The translations under genes and the position numbers were made by a program. From Globomyces pollinis-pini (lineage: Eukaryota; Chytridiomycota; Chytridiomycetes; Rhizophydiales; Globomycetaceae): 64,000 bases of DNA. Below the pieces are notes generated by a model that searched no databases, was not told the origin of the DNA, and saw only the letters and a program-made list of their open reading frames with translations. Shown piece by piece: positions 33,132-43,418 of this stretch. The DNA lies in assembly GCA_025399215.1 (NCBI GenBank), contig MU621169.1, positions 1 to 64,000 on the forward strand, read 5' to 3'. Numbering within the stretch: the first letter of the stretch is position 1; every line of letters starts with the position of its first letter.

Positions 33132-33533
33132 TTTTTAAAGTTTTAGTTGTTTATTGATAATAATAAATTTGATAATTTTGAATTTTTGATTAATAATTTT
33201 TGATTATTTAAATTTAGATTATTGATTAGATTCTATTAGAGAATTAGTATTTTATTGAGATTACTTTTTTACTTTTATTTTTATTTTTAATTAAAGATAA
33301 TAAATGTTTTTTGTTGATTTGAATTTCATTTGAAGATAATAAATTTAATTTTAATTCTTTAATAATTTCTTGTATTTCGTTCATTTTTTACTTACTAGTT
33401 AGGGTTATTTATAAATTAGTAACTAGGGTTACTACTTTTTAGTTAGGGTTACTTTTGAGTTAGGGTTACTTTTTAGTTAGGGTTGAGTGACTTCATTTGG
33501 GCTTGGGTTCTTCCACCCCCCTCTTTTTACCAA
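33132..33533. other. Very AT-rich divergent upstream region (DUF1769 / Pif1-like gene)
   Basis: The left 250 nt is extremely AT-rich and low in complexity. The right 135 nt carries the telomere-like motif cluster described separately, then a short pyrimidine-rich run just before ATG 33534. A minus-strand ORF of about 45 codons near 33250-33386 could not be joined to DUF1769 in frame, so I do not call it. Confidence 0.45.
33399..33485 (+). promoter_or_regulatory. Cluster of five TAGGGTTA (telobox-like) motifs
   Basis: Copies of TAGGGTT(A/G) at 33400, 33424, 33444, 33461 and 33478, all in the same orientation with 17-24 nt spacing. Several are extended to TTAGGGTTACTTT. The cluster ends 48 nt before the ATG of the Pif1-like gene. 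The same extended motif precedes the proteasome alpha-4 gene. Confidence 0.6.
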
Positions 33534-36500
33534 ATGTTCAATCAAGAGTCAAATGTAGATAATTCAAATTCAAATAATTTAAATTTGAATAGAAGATTAT
33601 CCTTAGATTTATTAATTCAAAATAATTTATTAAATCAAAACAGAAGAGCTTCAATACATACTCCATACCAAAATAATTATCAAAATAATAATTATATACT
33701 AAATTATCAAAATAATTTAAACATTCAAAATAACAATCAAAATAACAATTTAAATAATCAAAATATTAATACAAACAGTAATCAAAACAGTATTTCAAAT
33801 CATGATTACAACTTGGATTTATTCTCTTCAATAGTATCAGATTCAATCCCTGATAAACAATCTCAAAGAGCTCCCCAAAAAATGTACGCTCTCAGAATCG
33901 CTACTATACCCGGTATTTACTTGACTTGGACGATGGCTAAATCTTTAATTGAAGGTAACTAAAATATTAATTCAACTCTATTATTCAACTTTATCTTGAT
34001 TTACTTTAACTCAATCATCATTATAAATGAATTCATCTCAATCATTATTACAAATGAATTCATCTCACTCTATCTTGATTTATCATCATAATTTAATCAA
34101 AATAACCTTAATCGTCAAATAAAAACTAATATTTCAAGGTATGTAAAGTCTCATCAATTCACTCTCATTAGGCTGTCCAGGTGCAAAATACAAAGGATTC
34201 TTCACATTGGAAGAATGTATGGCATTCATTAGAGACCAATTCCCAGATTCAACATTCTCAAAAAATGATAATGGCGATTTTATAATGGATGACCCAACTC
34301 CCGTCTACGAAGTATTCATCATCACTTAACCATTAGTTGATTGAAGAGGCTCGTGCAAAGAAAGAAAAAACGGCTGGATTGGTCATTCATGATGATGTGT
34401 CTTGCTTTGATTATCATGACTCTCAAGTTGAACGATTGAGAGGTTTGTTTCGTAATCATCCTTATGTAAACGTGACTTTGAATCCTGCACAATCCTCTGC
34501 TTTGGAATTGGTCAAAAATCGTCAAAATGTTTATATTATTGGAAATGTAAGTGTTTTATTATCAACGTTTGATTCTCACTACTATATGAAAGTTTATTGC
34601 TTCTTTATTATTGTCTTTGACAGAATTCTTTACTTTACTCTTACAAATCTGTCAGTTAATCAGTATTCTTTCTTTCTCTGCTATAATTTTTACAGTACTT
34701 CTTTTTATAATCTTTGTCAGATATTCTATTTATTTGTCTCAAACTGTTTTCTACATTACCTTATTTTCATATACTATGGTATCTAATACACACACTATTC
34801 ATATTATTACATATCCTTATGGTATATATTATGACATATACTAATGGTATCTAATACACACATTATTCATATTAATTCTACATAAACAATTGATGCAAAC
34901 ATTTCTATTATCCTAGACAACATACTAAACCGATAGAAAACAAGCGGAAAGGACGTACTATTATCACACATTTGTGCATATCTATCCACCACACAATCAA
35001 TTTTCCACGTCACATCCGCTTCCATTATCGATTCACTTTACTTCAACTGTAACTCCACATTTGGATGGACAGGAATGGGAAAGACACTGGGCACCCAAAA
35101 ACAAATATTGATGAAAGTACGTAAAAACACCTTGGCACGAAAAATCTGGGCAGATATTTCTGTATTGATTGTTCGTCAAGCAACCATGTTATCAGCATTC
35201 ATGATGGACACGATGGATTTTCTAGCACGTGAGATTCGGAAAGTAGAGAAACCTTTTGGTGGTATTCAATTGATTTTCATGAGTGAACCTTATGGATTGA
35301 CACCAAGACCATTACCTGTCGTTTCATGTCCTCTATGCGGTCAAGCGCATCGTTTAGCCACTTTGCAAACCAATACCGTTGGTGGATTGATTACATGTAC
35401 AAATGAAACTTGTCGACAAGGTTTTATCAATTCCATGTTGTTATTATCTTATGAAGCTTCATGTTGGGATCATATTCATTTCTACCCTATACAATTACCA
35501 AAAGTTTATGAACCTGATACTGGTTTGGCTAACCTTTTAAATATCACAAATTCTCATGTAGAAATCACCAGACAATTATCTACTTTGTTGAATCGAGCTA
35601 AACCATATGATCCACTTGATTTCGTAATTATTTGTATATTGAATGTATAGGATGCCATTACTATCTGTCCCTCCTATGAAGAAGCATTTAAACTGAATGA
35701 TGGTAAGTTACATGAACTTCCAGGTGATGCATTCAAATATGAAGCTCAAGATATTGTATTAAACAATTTCGATTTTTCATCCAGAGCACAACAAAAAGAA
35801 GGACCGACTGATGAATTGTTATGGTTGAAACCCAATGTGCGTGTGATGTTATTGAATAGTGGCAAAGGAGTGATGCAAATGGGTAGTGTTGTAGGATTTA
35901 AACAAGTGGATGAGATTGAAATGGATTCATTTGCAAAAGAGGCTGCAAAGGGATACAAGGCGATTGAGAAGCATGTACGGGATTGGTTGGTTAAACATCC
36001 GCAATTACCTATTGTCAAGTTTGATGATGGGGTCGTTAAGGTAGTTGCTTGTCATGTATGGATCATTCATTCCAATGGACGTGCTGTTGCTTGGAGAATT
36101 CAAGCCCCATTACGTCTTTCATATGCTATTTGTCTGTATAAAGCACAATCATTGAAATTCAAATCTATCTTGGTATGTTGATGATTCATTTTAAATATAG
36201 ATTTCTGGTCAATATGAATGGCAACCAAATCAAATTTACAATTCATTGATGTTGGCACATACCTTTGATTCCATCCACGTTGATGGTATTACTGAACAAC
36301 ATTTGACATTTGATGATCGAATGATTGATTTCAATGGTTCCTTGATCCCCAACCAAGTTTGTAAAGGGATTCTCACCAATCGTATCATTGAACCTGACCT
36401 ACCCGTGAATATATTTGGGAAACGCAATTCCATTGTTTCCACCATGAATTCAGGTAAAAAACGAAGGGCTTCCAAAGTCTCTTTGAGTGGATATTCACCA

Positions 36501-36971
36501 TCACCAGATGAAGACAAGACTCGATTATTAGCCAATCAAGATCCTAATTTTGTACGATATCAACAATTATCTCAACGTCGACATTCATATCAACCATTAA
36601 CATCATACCAAGAACAACAATATGCATTTGTACAATCTCAAAACAATCCAACTTTTCAAATGCCACTATTGAATTCAAGTTTATCATCTAATTTGATGGT
36701 ACCCAATCCCATCAACCCTATCACCCAATCACCCACCTATCGACCCATCAAAACCGAACCACTCTCGTTATCCATCTCACCCAACCTACAACATCATACC
36801 GGTCCCAAATCCGCGGGACCGTTGCAACAATCGTTTCAATACCCACCGCAAATGACGCCGTTTTTGGATGCTTCGTATCGTGATATGCCATCAGATGATA
36901 TTCTACAGACAATGTCGCCGGCGGGGGATCCCAATCGGCCATTGTGGTCGACTCCGCAATGGACTCCTTGA
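33534..36971 (+). CDS. RNase H1-N domain fused to a degenerate Pif1-like helicase
   Basis: About 916 residues after removing introns at 33955-34171, 34322-34353 (approx.), 34547-34936, 35624-35650 and 36173-36200. Order: an Asn-rich N-terminus; an RNase H1 N-terminal/viroplasmin-type hybrid-binding domain (YALRIATIPGIYLTW..CPGAKYKGF); a Pif1 SF1 helicase framework. Every catalytic motif is altered: Walker A reads GNKTSGKD (Asp for Ser/Thr), the DEAD-equivalent reads LIVRQATML where Pif1 has IDEVSML, motif III reads MSEPYGLTP instead of GDxxQLPP, the FRQ motif reads YEP, and the late IHKSQG and VALSR motifs read LYKAQS and NSLML. A CPLC..CTNETC zinc-ribbon-like insert (about 35328-35420) interrupts the domain. 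The tail is Gln/Pro/Ser-rich. Probably a nucleic-acid-binding pseudo-helicase with a regulatory role (inference). Confidence 0.8.
33955..34171 (+). other. Compound intron (184+33 nt) in the Pif1-like gene
   Basis: The intron after SLIEG ends with a complete 33-nt GT..AG unit (34139-34171) directly abutting an upstream AG at 34138. The upstream part (33955-34138) has imperfect repeats of AATGAATTCATCTCA. Whether the junction is used as a splice point cannot be told from sequence alone. Confidence 0.45.
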
Positions 36972-37190
36972 TACCCTACCGCATCATGGGTGTGATGTTG
37001 TCTTTTTCATTCATATTTACCATTCAATAGTTTTTTCTTGTATGATAACATTCATTTAATACATTATTTGCATTGTTTTAAATAACTTTTTTGTATTAGA
37101 TTTTTTAAAAATGTATTGATGATGTATAAAAAAGATTATTGCCACCATTCCAAGCAACCTAACCCAGTCCCTACACAACTCGCCTACATG

Positions 37191-37977
37191 TCAGATCAAA
37201 GGTGTGTTTACGATGATTTTAAAGGCAGGGATTGAAGTTTGAATTTGTTCATCATTTTTTCCAGGTTTGATTGGTCCAGCATCATGGAAATAAGTTGTTT
37301 CTACTCTAAATCGTATCCAAGCATCTCTATCAAAAAACAATTCTAGTAAATGTTAGTTTTTGGTTTGGGTTTTTTTGTTGGAAAGGTTGATGATGTGTGT
37401 TTGGATTGTATTTTTTGTGTGTGTGGGGTTTTTTACCAGTTCCTTGATAATCCCAATAAAATAAACCTTCCTCTTTATGACTACCACCATCAATTTGAAT
37501 CATCCTTACAATTTCACATCCGTTCCTCTAAAAAATTCAGCAGGTATAAATATATCTGTAAAAAATTGTAATGATACTAAAATGATTTAAAAAAGTTGTG
37601 GTATACTTCTGATGCCAGTATCTTCATGACAATCTCTAATCGTTCCCACCAATATTTCATCCTTGAATGGTCGAAATACAATCAAACGAAACGTTACTTT
37701 TCAATAAAAAACCGATAAAATTATACCTTCAGATTGATAAGCACCATCTTGACAAGCATGTACCATTGGATCTGAAGTTGACAAGATATCAAAGACTCTA
37801 ATACAAAAACCAACATTATGTAATACCTAAATGATTTGAAATTGGTTTTTTTAATATGTTGAATACTTTATTTGCATATTTACTGTTGAGTTCATCTTCG
37901 ATCGCTTGGTTTTGTGGTTGTGAGAATGCTGATGGTGGAACTCTGACATGATCTTGAATGGTGGATAGAATAAACAT
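37191..37977 (-). CDS. RPC25: RNA polymerase III subunit Rpc25/RPC8
   Basis: Starts MFILSTIQDHVRVPPSAFSQ and continues AIEDELNSKYANKV, then HNVGFCIRVFDIL, QSEVTFRLIVFRPFKDEILVG, a variable S1/OB domain and a C-terminal WIRFRVETTYFHDAGP with PAFKIIVNTPLI at the stop. This is the RPC8/Rpc25 family (homologous to Rpb7 and archaeal RpoE'), which with Rpc17 forms the stalk of RNA polymerase III used for initiation of tRNA and 5S rRNA genes. About 205 residues; several introns of 25-35 nt split it, so no single ORF shows it. The gene is convergent with the Pif1-like gene, 219 nt apart. Confidence 0.87.
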
Positions 37978-38379
37978 TTTGGATTCAAATCTATATTGAA
38001 TTCAGTAAAAAAAAAGAAAAATTGTTGACTTTTGGGATTGATTTGATGGAATGTGGTTGATTTACTCTATATATTCTTACTAGTGTGATGGAAATTGTTG
38101 TACAGATACCTTGAACAATCCATATCAGTAAAAAGTACACCATTCATTAGATTCGAAAATGCTAAATTCAGATTATGATTGGAATTCAACTGGTTTAATT
38201 TCCAAATGTTGGTGAATTTATCATTACAATGTGGAGATAGCAACAGAATCTTTTTTGATATAGTTTGACTGTGACATGTAGTATGCGTATATCTCAACAT
38301 CCAATACAATGTTGACTCTAAACCTTATCAAATCAAGAATCAATTCATTAAAATTCCGAATTTATTATTATGATTCATT
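37978..38379. other. Intergenic region upstream of RPC25
   Basis: About 400 nt. A minus-strand ORF (38067-38309, 80 codons, His/Asn/Thr-rich) begins with a non-ATG codon and has no recognisable domain. I treat it as chance. Confidence 0.35.
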
Positions 38380-38841
38380 TTAAATATTTTCAAATTTGAT
38401 TTCCAAAACATCTAGACCAAGTTTTTTACGATGAACCTTTTCATGTTTTTTTAAATTACCAGCTTGTGTGAATGACCTACCACAATCTGGATAACTACAT
38501 GAATATGGTTTTTCTCCTGTATGAATTCTTTCATGAATCTTTAATGTAGATCGATACCCTCTTGTTTGATTACATCCTTCAAATGAACATTTAAATCGTT
38601 TTCGTTTATCTTTGATAAATAATTCATCCTTTTCAATATCTTTATCAATCATTTGTGTTGTTGACATGGTATTGTCATTGTTAAAGTTGAGATTTGTATT
38701 TAATGAATTTGTTGATGAAATTATTGTTTCACTACTATCATCGTTATTGAGTTGATTGAAATCTTCGTTGTATAATACTCCAAGAAAGTCTTTTAAAAAT
38801 TCCCTTTCTTCCATTGTTGGTTTTGAATTAGAAGTTAACAT
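38380..38841 (-). CDS. Two-finger C2H2 zinc-finger protein
   Basis: A single exon of 153 residues. An acidic Asn/Ser-rich N-terminus of about 75 residues, a basic stretch (KDKRKRF), then two C2H2 fingers of C-x4-C-x12-H-x3-H type: [25 protein letters not shown] and [25 protein letters not shown], joined by the canonical TGEKP linker. The protein ends soon after the second finger. Likely a DNA-binding transcription factor; closest in style to fungal Zap1/Loz1- or TFIIIA-like fingers, but too short to place. Target unknown. Confidence 0.85.
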   Translation of the reverse strand: MLTSNSKPTMEEREFLKDFLGVLYNEDFNQLNNDDSSETIISSTNSLNTNLNFNNDNTMSTTQMIDKDIEKDELFIKDKRKRFKCSFEGCNQTRGYRSTLKIHERIHTGEKPYSCSYPDCGRSFTQAGNLKKHEKVHRKKLGLDVLEIKFENI

Positions 38842-39286
38842 GATTGATATAATCTAAAACGGTTAGATATTCAATTGATTTTGATTGGATGTTAATGGGG
38901 TTTCAATCTTCTTTTACTTACATCAATTTTGAAGGTTAAACAATAAGAGACGCGTTTTAATAGTTAACAGTCATAAGCCACTTAAGTAGGTTAAATTCAA
39001 ACATTGAGGATGGCTGTTGTAAACAGTAATGACATGTCAATTCTAAAGTTGGATTTTGTCATAAACATTGAAGTTGTACTAAAGAATTGGTATTATTCGA
39101 AAGTAACAGCAAAATCATCAGAAAACTTCATTTGCTAAATACATATAGCTACATACCATAATGATCTCAATTTAGGCATATATGCTGAAGCTTACTATAT
39201 GACTGAATGCACACTCCATTACTGTAGTAACAAATTGAAAAAAAGTTTAAAAAAGAAATATAAACCATTAAAAAGAGTCAAGAGGA
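38842..39286. other. Divergent upstream region of the C2H2 gene and TRMU
   Basis: About 445 nt between divergent ATGs, AT-rich, with no ORF, repeat or RNA gene I can support. Confidence 0.35.
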
Positions 39287-40651
39287 ATGTTAAAACGACT
39301 CATCCATTCACATTCAAGTTCAATTAGTAAAGGACCAATAGTAGTTGGCATGTCTGGTGGAGTAGATTCAAGTGTATCAGCACTTTTATTAAAAAAAATG
39401 GTACAATAGAAATATTAATGAAAGGGATATGATGTATTGGGTGTTTATATGAGGAATTGGGATAATAGAGATGAAAATGGAGTATGTCCTTCTGAACAAG
39501 ACTGGATGGATGTCAAACAAACTTGTGATAAGTTAAAAATTCCTTGTGAACAAGTAAAGTCAATAATATTAATTTTAGGTGGATTTATCAAAGGAGTATT
39601 GGACAATGGTTTTTGATCCATTTCTAGACTTATTAGCAAGTGGTGCAACTCCAAATCCAGATGTAGGATGTAATCAATTCATTAAATTTGGTGCATTTTT
39701 GGAGAAATGTAAAGACTTGTATCAAATCAATCAAATTGCTTTTGGACATTACGCTCAAAAACAAACCAAATTGGAATCTTTGGATTGTCAATTATTAAAA
39801 GGTTTTGAAATGAATGGTTTATAGTAGCTATTGATCAAACGAAAGACCAAACATATTATCTAAGTCAAATCTCTCAACAGTCATTACAAAAAACTATTTT
39901 TCCTATTGGTCATTTGTTGAAGTCACAAGTGAAGGAGATTGCGCGATTAAACGGACTTGAAAAGATTTCAAGCAAAAGAGAGAGTATGGGCATTTGTTTT
40001 ATTGGTAAAAGACCGTTTGGAAGCTTTGTTAGTAAACTATCGTTACAAATACTTACCTTCAGGTGAGTATATTCAACAAACTCCAGGTCACATTGTCACT
40101 TTAGAAGGAGAGATTGTTGGTACACATCAAGGTTTATCTTCATTTACAATTGGTCAAAATGCAAGAATATCTGGTAGCACAAATAAGTATAATCTTCTTT
40201 TTTCTCATCAATTAGATGGTTTATAGCTCATAAAGATGTGCACAGAAATCAAATGGTCGTGGTTCCCAGTGGTAATCATATCGCATTGCAGAGGCGAGTA
40301 ATCTTCAGTTCCATTCATTGGATAAATCAAAGGCCAAAATCCAAAAATAGTAAGGAAATTAAGCGTAACAACAGTGCATGTCAAGTTCCGTTATCGTACA
40401 GAATCAAGTAAGATCATTCTTCTAAACTGTAGAGCCTGCAATAGTGGAAGTTGATGATGAAGGGGTTAAGGTTGAATTCAAGGAATCACAGATTGGGTTA
40501 ACTGTGGGACAAGTATGTTTGATGCTTTAATTCATATTTTTAGACTATAGCTATCTATGATGGTAATGTGTGCCTTGGTGGAGGAGTTGTTCATAAGCTG
40601 GGACGATGGGATTATGAAGGATCTGAAGATATCATACCTAAAAACCTCTAA
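39287..40651 (+). CDS. TRMU: Mitochondrial tRNA 2-thiouridylase (MnmA/TRMU/Slm3)
   Basis: Starts MLKRLIHSHSSSISKG, a plausible basic/Ser mitochondrial presequence, then the pyrophosphatase P-loop GMSGGVDSSVSALLL. Family motifs: GYDVLGVYMRNWDN, CEQVDLSKEYW, SGATPNPDVGCNQFIKFG with the first catalytic Cys, AFGHYAQ, DQTKDQTYYLSQI, and ESMGICFIGKRPFGSFVSEYI with the persulfide Cys, then HQGLSSFTIGQNARI. The enzyme transfers sulfur to U34 of mitochondrial tRNA Lys, Glu and Gln. Both catalytic cysteines are present. The C-terminal barrel (about 40240-40651) is less well resolved. Introns of 23-31 nt were placed by homology, among the shortest in the window. Confidence 0.9.
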
Positions 40652-40930
40652 CTTCGAGCCAATTCCAATTATTTATAAAAAATTCTAACAATACCTAATA
40701 GGGATTATTAAAATTAGCATGATTCCCAAAATAAATCACATTTGTAAAATTCCACTAAGGTGAATACATTTTATTCCTGATACTCCAATATGGTTCTAAC
40801 TTTGAGTATATAAATACACTGCTAATGAAAATCAAGATTGAAAGTTTATGATAGTCTCCACTGTTAAATGTAAAGATTCTAAAAACCCAGATACAGTTGT
40901 TCGAAGCAATTTCAAACTAGAGGATTGAAA

Positions 40931-41308
40931 ATGGCTTTAGAGTGAGTAATTTCAAGATATATACATTAACAGGAGGTTACTAGACACTTGCATCGATTTC
41001 ATTAATATTTCTGGTTTGTTCTCCTTATCCACTTGCAATACGTTCAAACAAATCAATGCATGTTTCGCAGTAGGAAATGGAATAGTAAGCTTCCTGAGGT
41101 TAGTTCATATGGTTGGTACACTTCATGTTGCATTTTGTCTGATTTTGAAAAGGAACAAAAAATTGAATTCAGTCTCGAATTGATCTTAGAACTACAGATG
41201 AAAAAAGGGAATTCAAGTCAAAATGCAGTTGGTTTTATTCTTACTTTCGACCTTAAATATGATCTCCGAAATCAGAGTCAGTCAGCTCATAGTCATTTGT
41301 CTTATTAG
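40931..41308 (+). CDS. Possible small spliced gene, F-box-like start (weak)
   Basis: Two canonical introns (40942-40972, 31 nt, and a 29-nt one near 41069-41097) give a frame of about 105 residues starting MALERLLDTCIDFINISGLF and continuing SLSTCNTFKQINACFAV. This looks faintly like an F-box helix pair, then SSYGWYTSCCILSDFEKEQK. There is no firm homology. The last 56 nt would overlap the 3' end of the antisense membrane-protein gene. It could also be a pseudogene or 3' flanking noise. Confidence 0.3.
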
Positions 41309-41915
41309 GGACCATCCATCTACGAGTAGTGAATACTCCAACTACAACACCAATTGCAAGGAATCCAACTGATGTAACTGCATACATCATCCAATCAGGG
41401 CCTCCTGATGTTTTCACTTCATTGCCAATCTGGATTTGTTGCGATTCTACCTTGGTAATCCAATTAGTTCCAATGGGATCAACGATAAACGGAGTACCCA
41501 AGTCAAATCCATCCAAGAACATAGAATATCTACCTGGAGGAATATCTGAATTTAAATCAAATGATCCTATAAATGGTTCAGTTGTACTGTCTATCATTAG
41601 ATTTGCTACATTCTGTATTTGTTGCACCGGTTCTGATATAGTCTTAATTTGAACATTTGGGGTTCTTAGAATCACATTATCTGGCTCAACTTGATCCCAT
41701 AATTTCAAAAAGATTGTTGATCCAGGTTTTGTATGTTGTAATGAGAAAGTATTATCATTGCATATTGGTGAAGGACTAAGAGTTAGAAATTTGATTTACT
41801 TTGAGCAACCCAAAACTGAATCATAATCATTAGATATTTTCCAAGCAATAATTTTTGAATTTACTTTTAAAAAGGAAAGAAAGAATGCAATAAAATACGA
41901 GAGATTGTAATTCAT
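41253..41915 (-). CDS. Type I membrane glycoprotein, unknown family
   Basis: Two exons joined by a 24-nt intron give about 212 residues. The start at 41915 gives a hydrophobic signal sequence (MNYNLSYFIAFFLSFLKV), an ectodomain of about 130 residues with two Cys near the N-terminus and a beta-rich look (SIFLKLWDQVEPDNVIL, PPGRYSMFLDGFDLG), then one TM helix (MMYAVTSVGFLAIGVVVGVF) followed by TTRR and a short acidic cytosolic tail (YELTDSDFGDHI). The layout resembles small fungal Knh1-like or Ser/Thr-rich surface proteins, but no motif allows assignment. Orientation is inferred from the positive-inside TTRRW after the helix. Confidence 0.7.
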
Positions 41916-42236
41916 TTCAGTAAAGAATTTTCAGAGATTTTTGAATTGGATTCTTGATGATGATGTCAGAGTGATTGATCATGAATAATAATTGATTTAA
42001 GAATTCAATTAATCAACAATCATGAATGATTTACTAGCGTTAAAGAAGGTTTAAGAGTAAACTCTGATTAATGTAGAATCCTCCATTGCAAGTGTTGATG
42101 AGCCAATCAATCCTAATTTAAAATATTCAATCCAAAGAGAATTAATAAAGAAACAAAAAGAATTCTAAAGTTTTTATTGGTAAGTTCATTATGTGTGTTC
42201 GTTTTGCTGTTTGCTGCTTTTTGTCAAAAACAAAAC
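41916..42236. other. Divergent upstream region, membrane protein / HOB3
   Basis: About 320 nt. Possible ORFs here are short and cannot be joined in frame to HOB3, whose start MSWNGF is fixed by homology. No repeat or RNA gene seen. Confidence 0.35.
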
Positions 42237-43241
42237 ATGAGTTGGTAATTCAACAAACACTGACCAATAGGAATGGATTTGTGAAAGCTGTTAGTAGAGC
42301 TACAACAACTGTTATGCAGCAAGCTGGGGCTGTTGAGAAAACTGTATTTTGTTTGTTCTTAATCATCTAGATTGATAAAGATTATGAAGAGGAAGAAGCT
42401 AAATTTCGATTGTTTGTTTATTGATAGTATCTTAGTTGATTCTTAGGTGAGTGCTAGACGTTTTATTTATTTCTTAGGTAATAAATCGATCAGTCTAAAA
42501 TTTAAGGTTAGAAACAAGGATTGAAAACTTACACAATCAAGCAAAAGGTTATTTGGATGCTGTTCGACAAATGACAAGTGCTCAAAAGAGTATTGCAGAT
42601 ACGATTGACCAGTTTTACGACGATAATGCACCTTTATCTAAAGCTGCTCGATCTTATAAAGATGCTATGATTCAAATGGATGAATATTTAAGACTCGACC
42701 TTGTAGAAACAATATATACTCATCATTTTAGGACAACACTTACCGACTTGCAGTGATGGAACCAATTGGCAGAATGGTATTCAAGGTCATTAATATGTAT
42801 GTAGGTCGGAGTACTGCCTTTTGTAAATGAAGTTATAAAGAAAAGAAAGTTGAAATTGTTGGATTATGATCGAACACGTACAACCGTGAAAAAATTGATT
42901 GATAAACCGTCTGAAGATCCTTCAAAATTAGCAAAAGTATGTTGAATCAAATGTTAAGTATTTCATAGGCCGAAGCAGATTGTACACACGCAAGAAATCA
43001 GTATGAACCATTAAATCAACAACTGGTTACAGAAATCCCTCAGCTTATAGATATGCAAATTCCTTACTTGAATCCGTCGTTCGAAGCATTAGTAAAATCA
43101 CAATTAGCTTTCAATGAAGGGGCATTTCATAAGTTAGATGCCATCAAAAAATCATTCCCTAGTAATTCGGATGTAGGATTGGAAGGAAGAGTAGAAGGTG
43201 TATTGCAACAAATGCGCGAGCTATCTATATGTAAATCTTAG
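42237..43241 (+). CDS. HOB3: BAR-domain protein Hob3/Rvs161
   Basis: The start codon exon holds only ATG-AGT-TG; after a 26-nt intron it continues NGFVKAVSRATTTVMQQAG, matching the MSWKGFKKA start of Hob3. BAR-domain signatures follow: VEKTIDKDYEEEEAKFR, NLHNQAKGYLDAVRQMTSAQ, SIADTIDQFY, VGVLPFVNEVIKKRKLKLLDYDR, KLIDKPSEDPSKLAKAE and PYLNPSFEALVKSQL, ending MRELSICKS. There is no SH3 domain, so this is the Rvs161/amphiphysin-BAR-only type. It bends membrane at endocytic sites and helps actin and polarity in fungi. About 250 residues, normal length. One intron is a triple back-to-back array (42412-42506). Confidence 0.92.
42412..42506 (+). other. Triple back-to-back intron array (35+31+29 nt) in HOB3
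   Basis: Three complete GT..AG units abut at 42412-42446, 42447-42477 and 42478-42506. Removing the whole block joins EEEAKFR with LLETRIENLHNQ, as required by the Hob3 family. Partial removal leaves stops or frame shifts. Confidence 0.75.
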
Positions 43242-43418
43242 TGATTCTTGAATAACTTGTCTGTCAAAATAAACTCCTTCTCTTTCATAAATATAGAGAT
43301 CTGTTGCAATTTCTGAAAAGATTTTTTGATTTAATATGGTTTAGCAAGTTATTGATATTGGTGTCATGTTGTACTTTTAAGGTTGGTGCTGTTTAGTTTA
43401 ATTTCACCAAAAACTCAA

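Noticed and set aside
33250..33386. First exon of the DUF1769 gene starting MNEIQEII
   Set aside because: It cannot be joined in frame to the conserved DUF1769 start; the AT-rich reading frame is best explained by composition.
33399..33485. TTAGGG motifs as an interstitial telomere or chromosome end
   Set aside because: The copies are separated by unrelated 9-16 nt, not in tandem, and lie between two intact genes close to a start codon; a regulatory motif fits better.
34547..34936. ORFs of 77-149 codons inside the Pif1-like gene as separate membrane-protein genes
   Set aside because: They are the AT-rich 390-nt intron plus adjoining exon read through; the pyrimidine-rich intron mimics hydrophobic segments.
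38067..38309. 80-codon minus-strand ORF upstream of RPC25
   Set aside because: It starts with a non-ATG codon, is His/Asn/Thr-rich and has no family resemblance or plausible splice partner.
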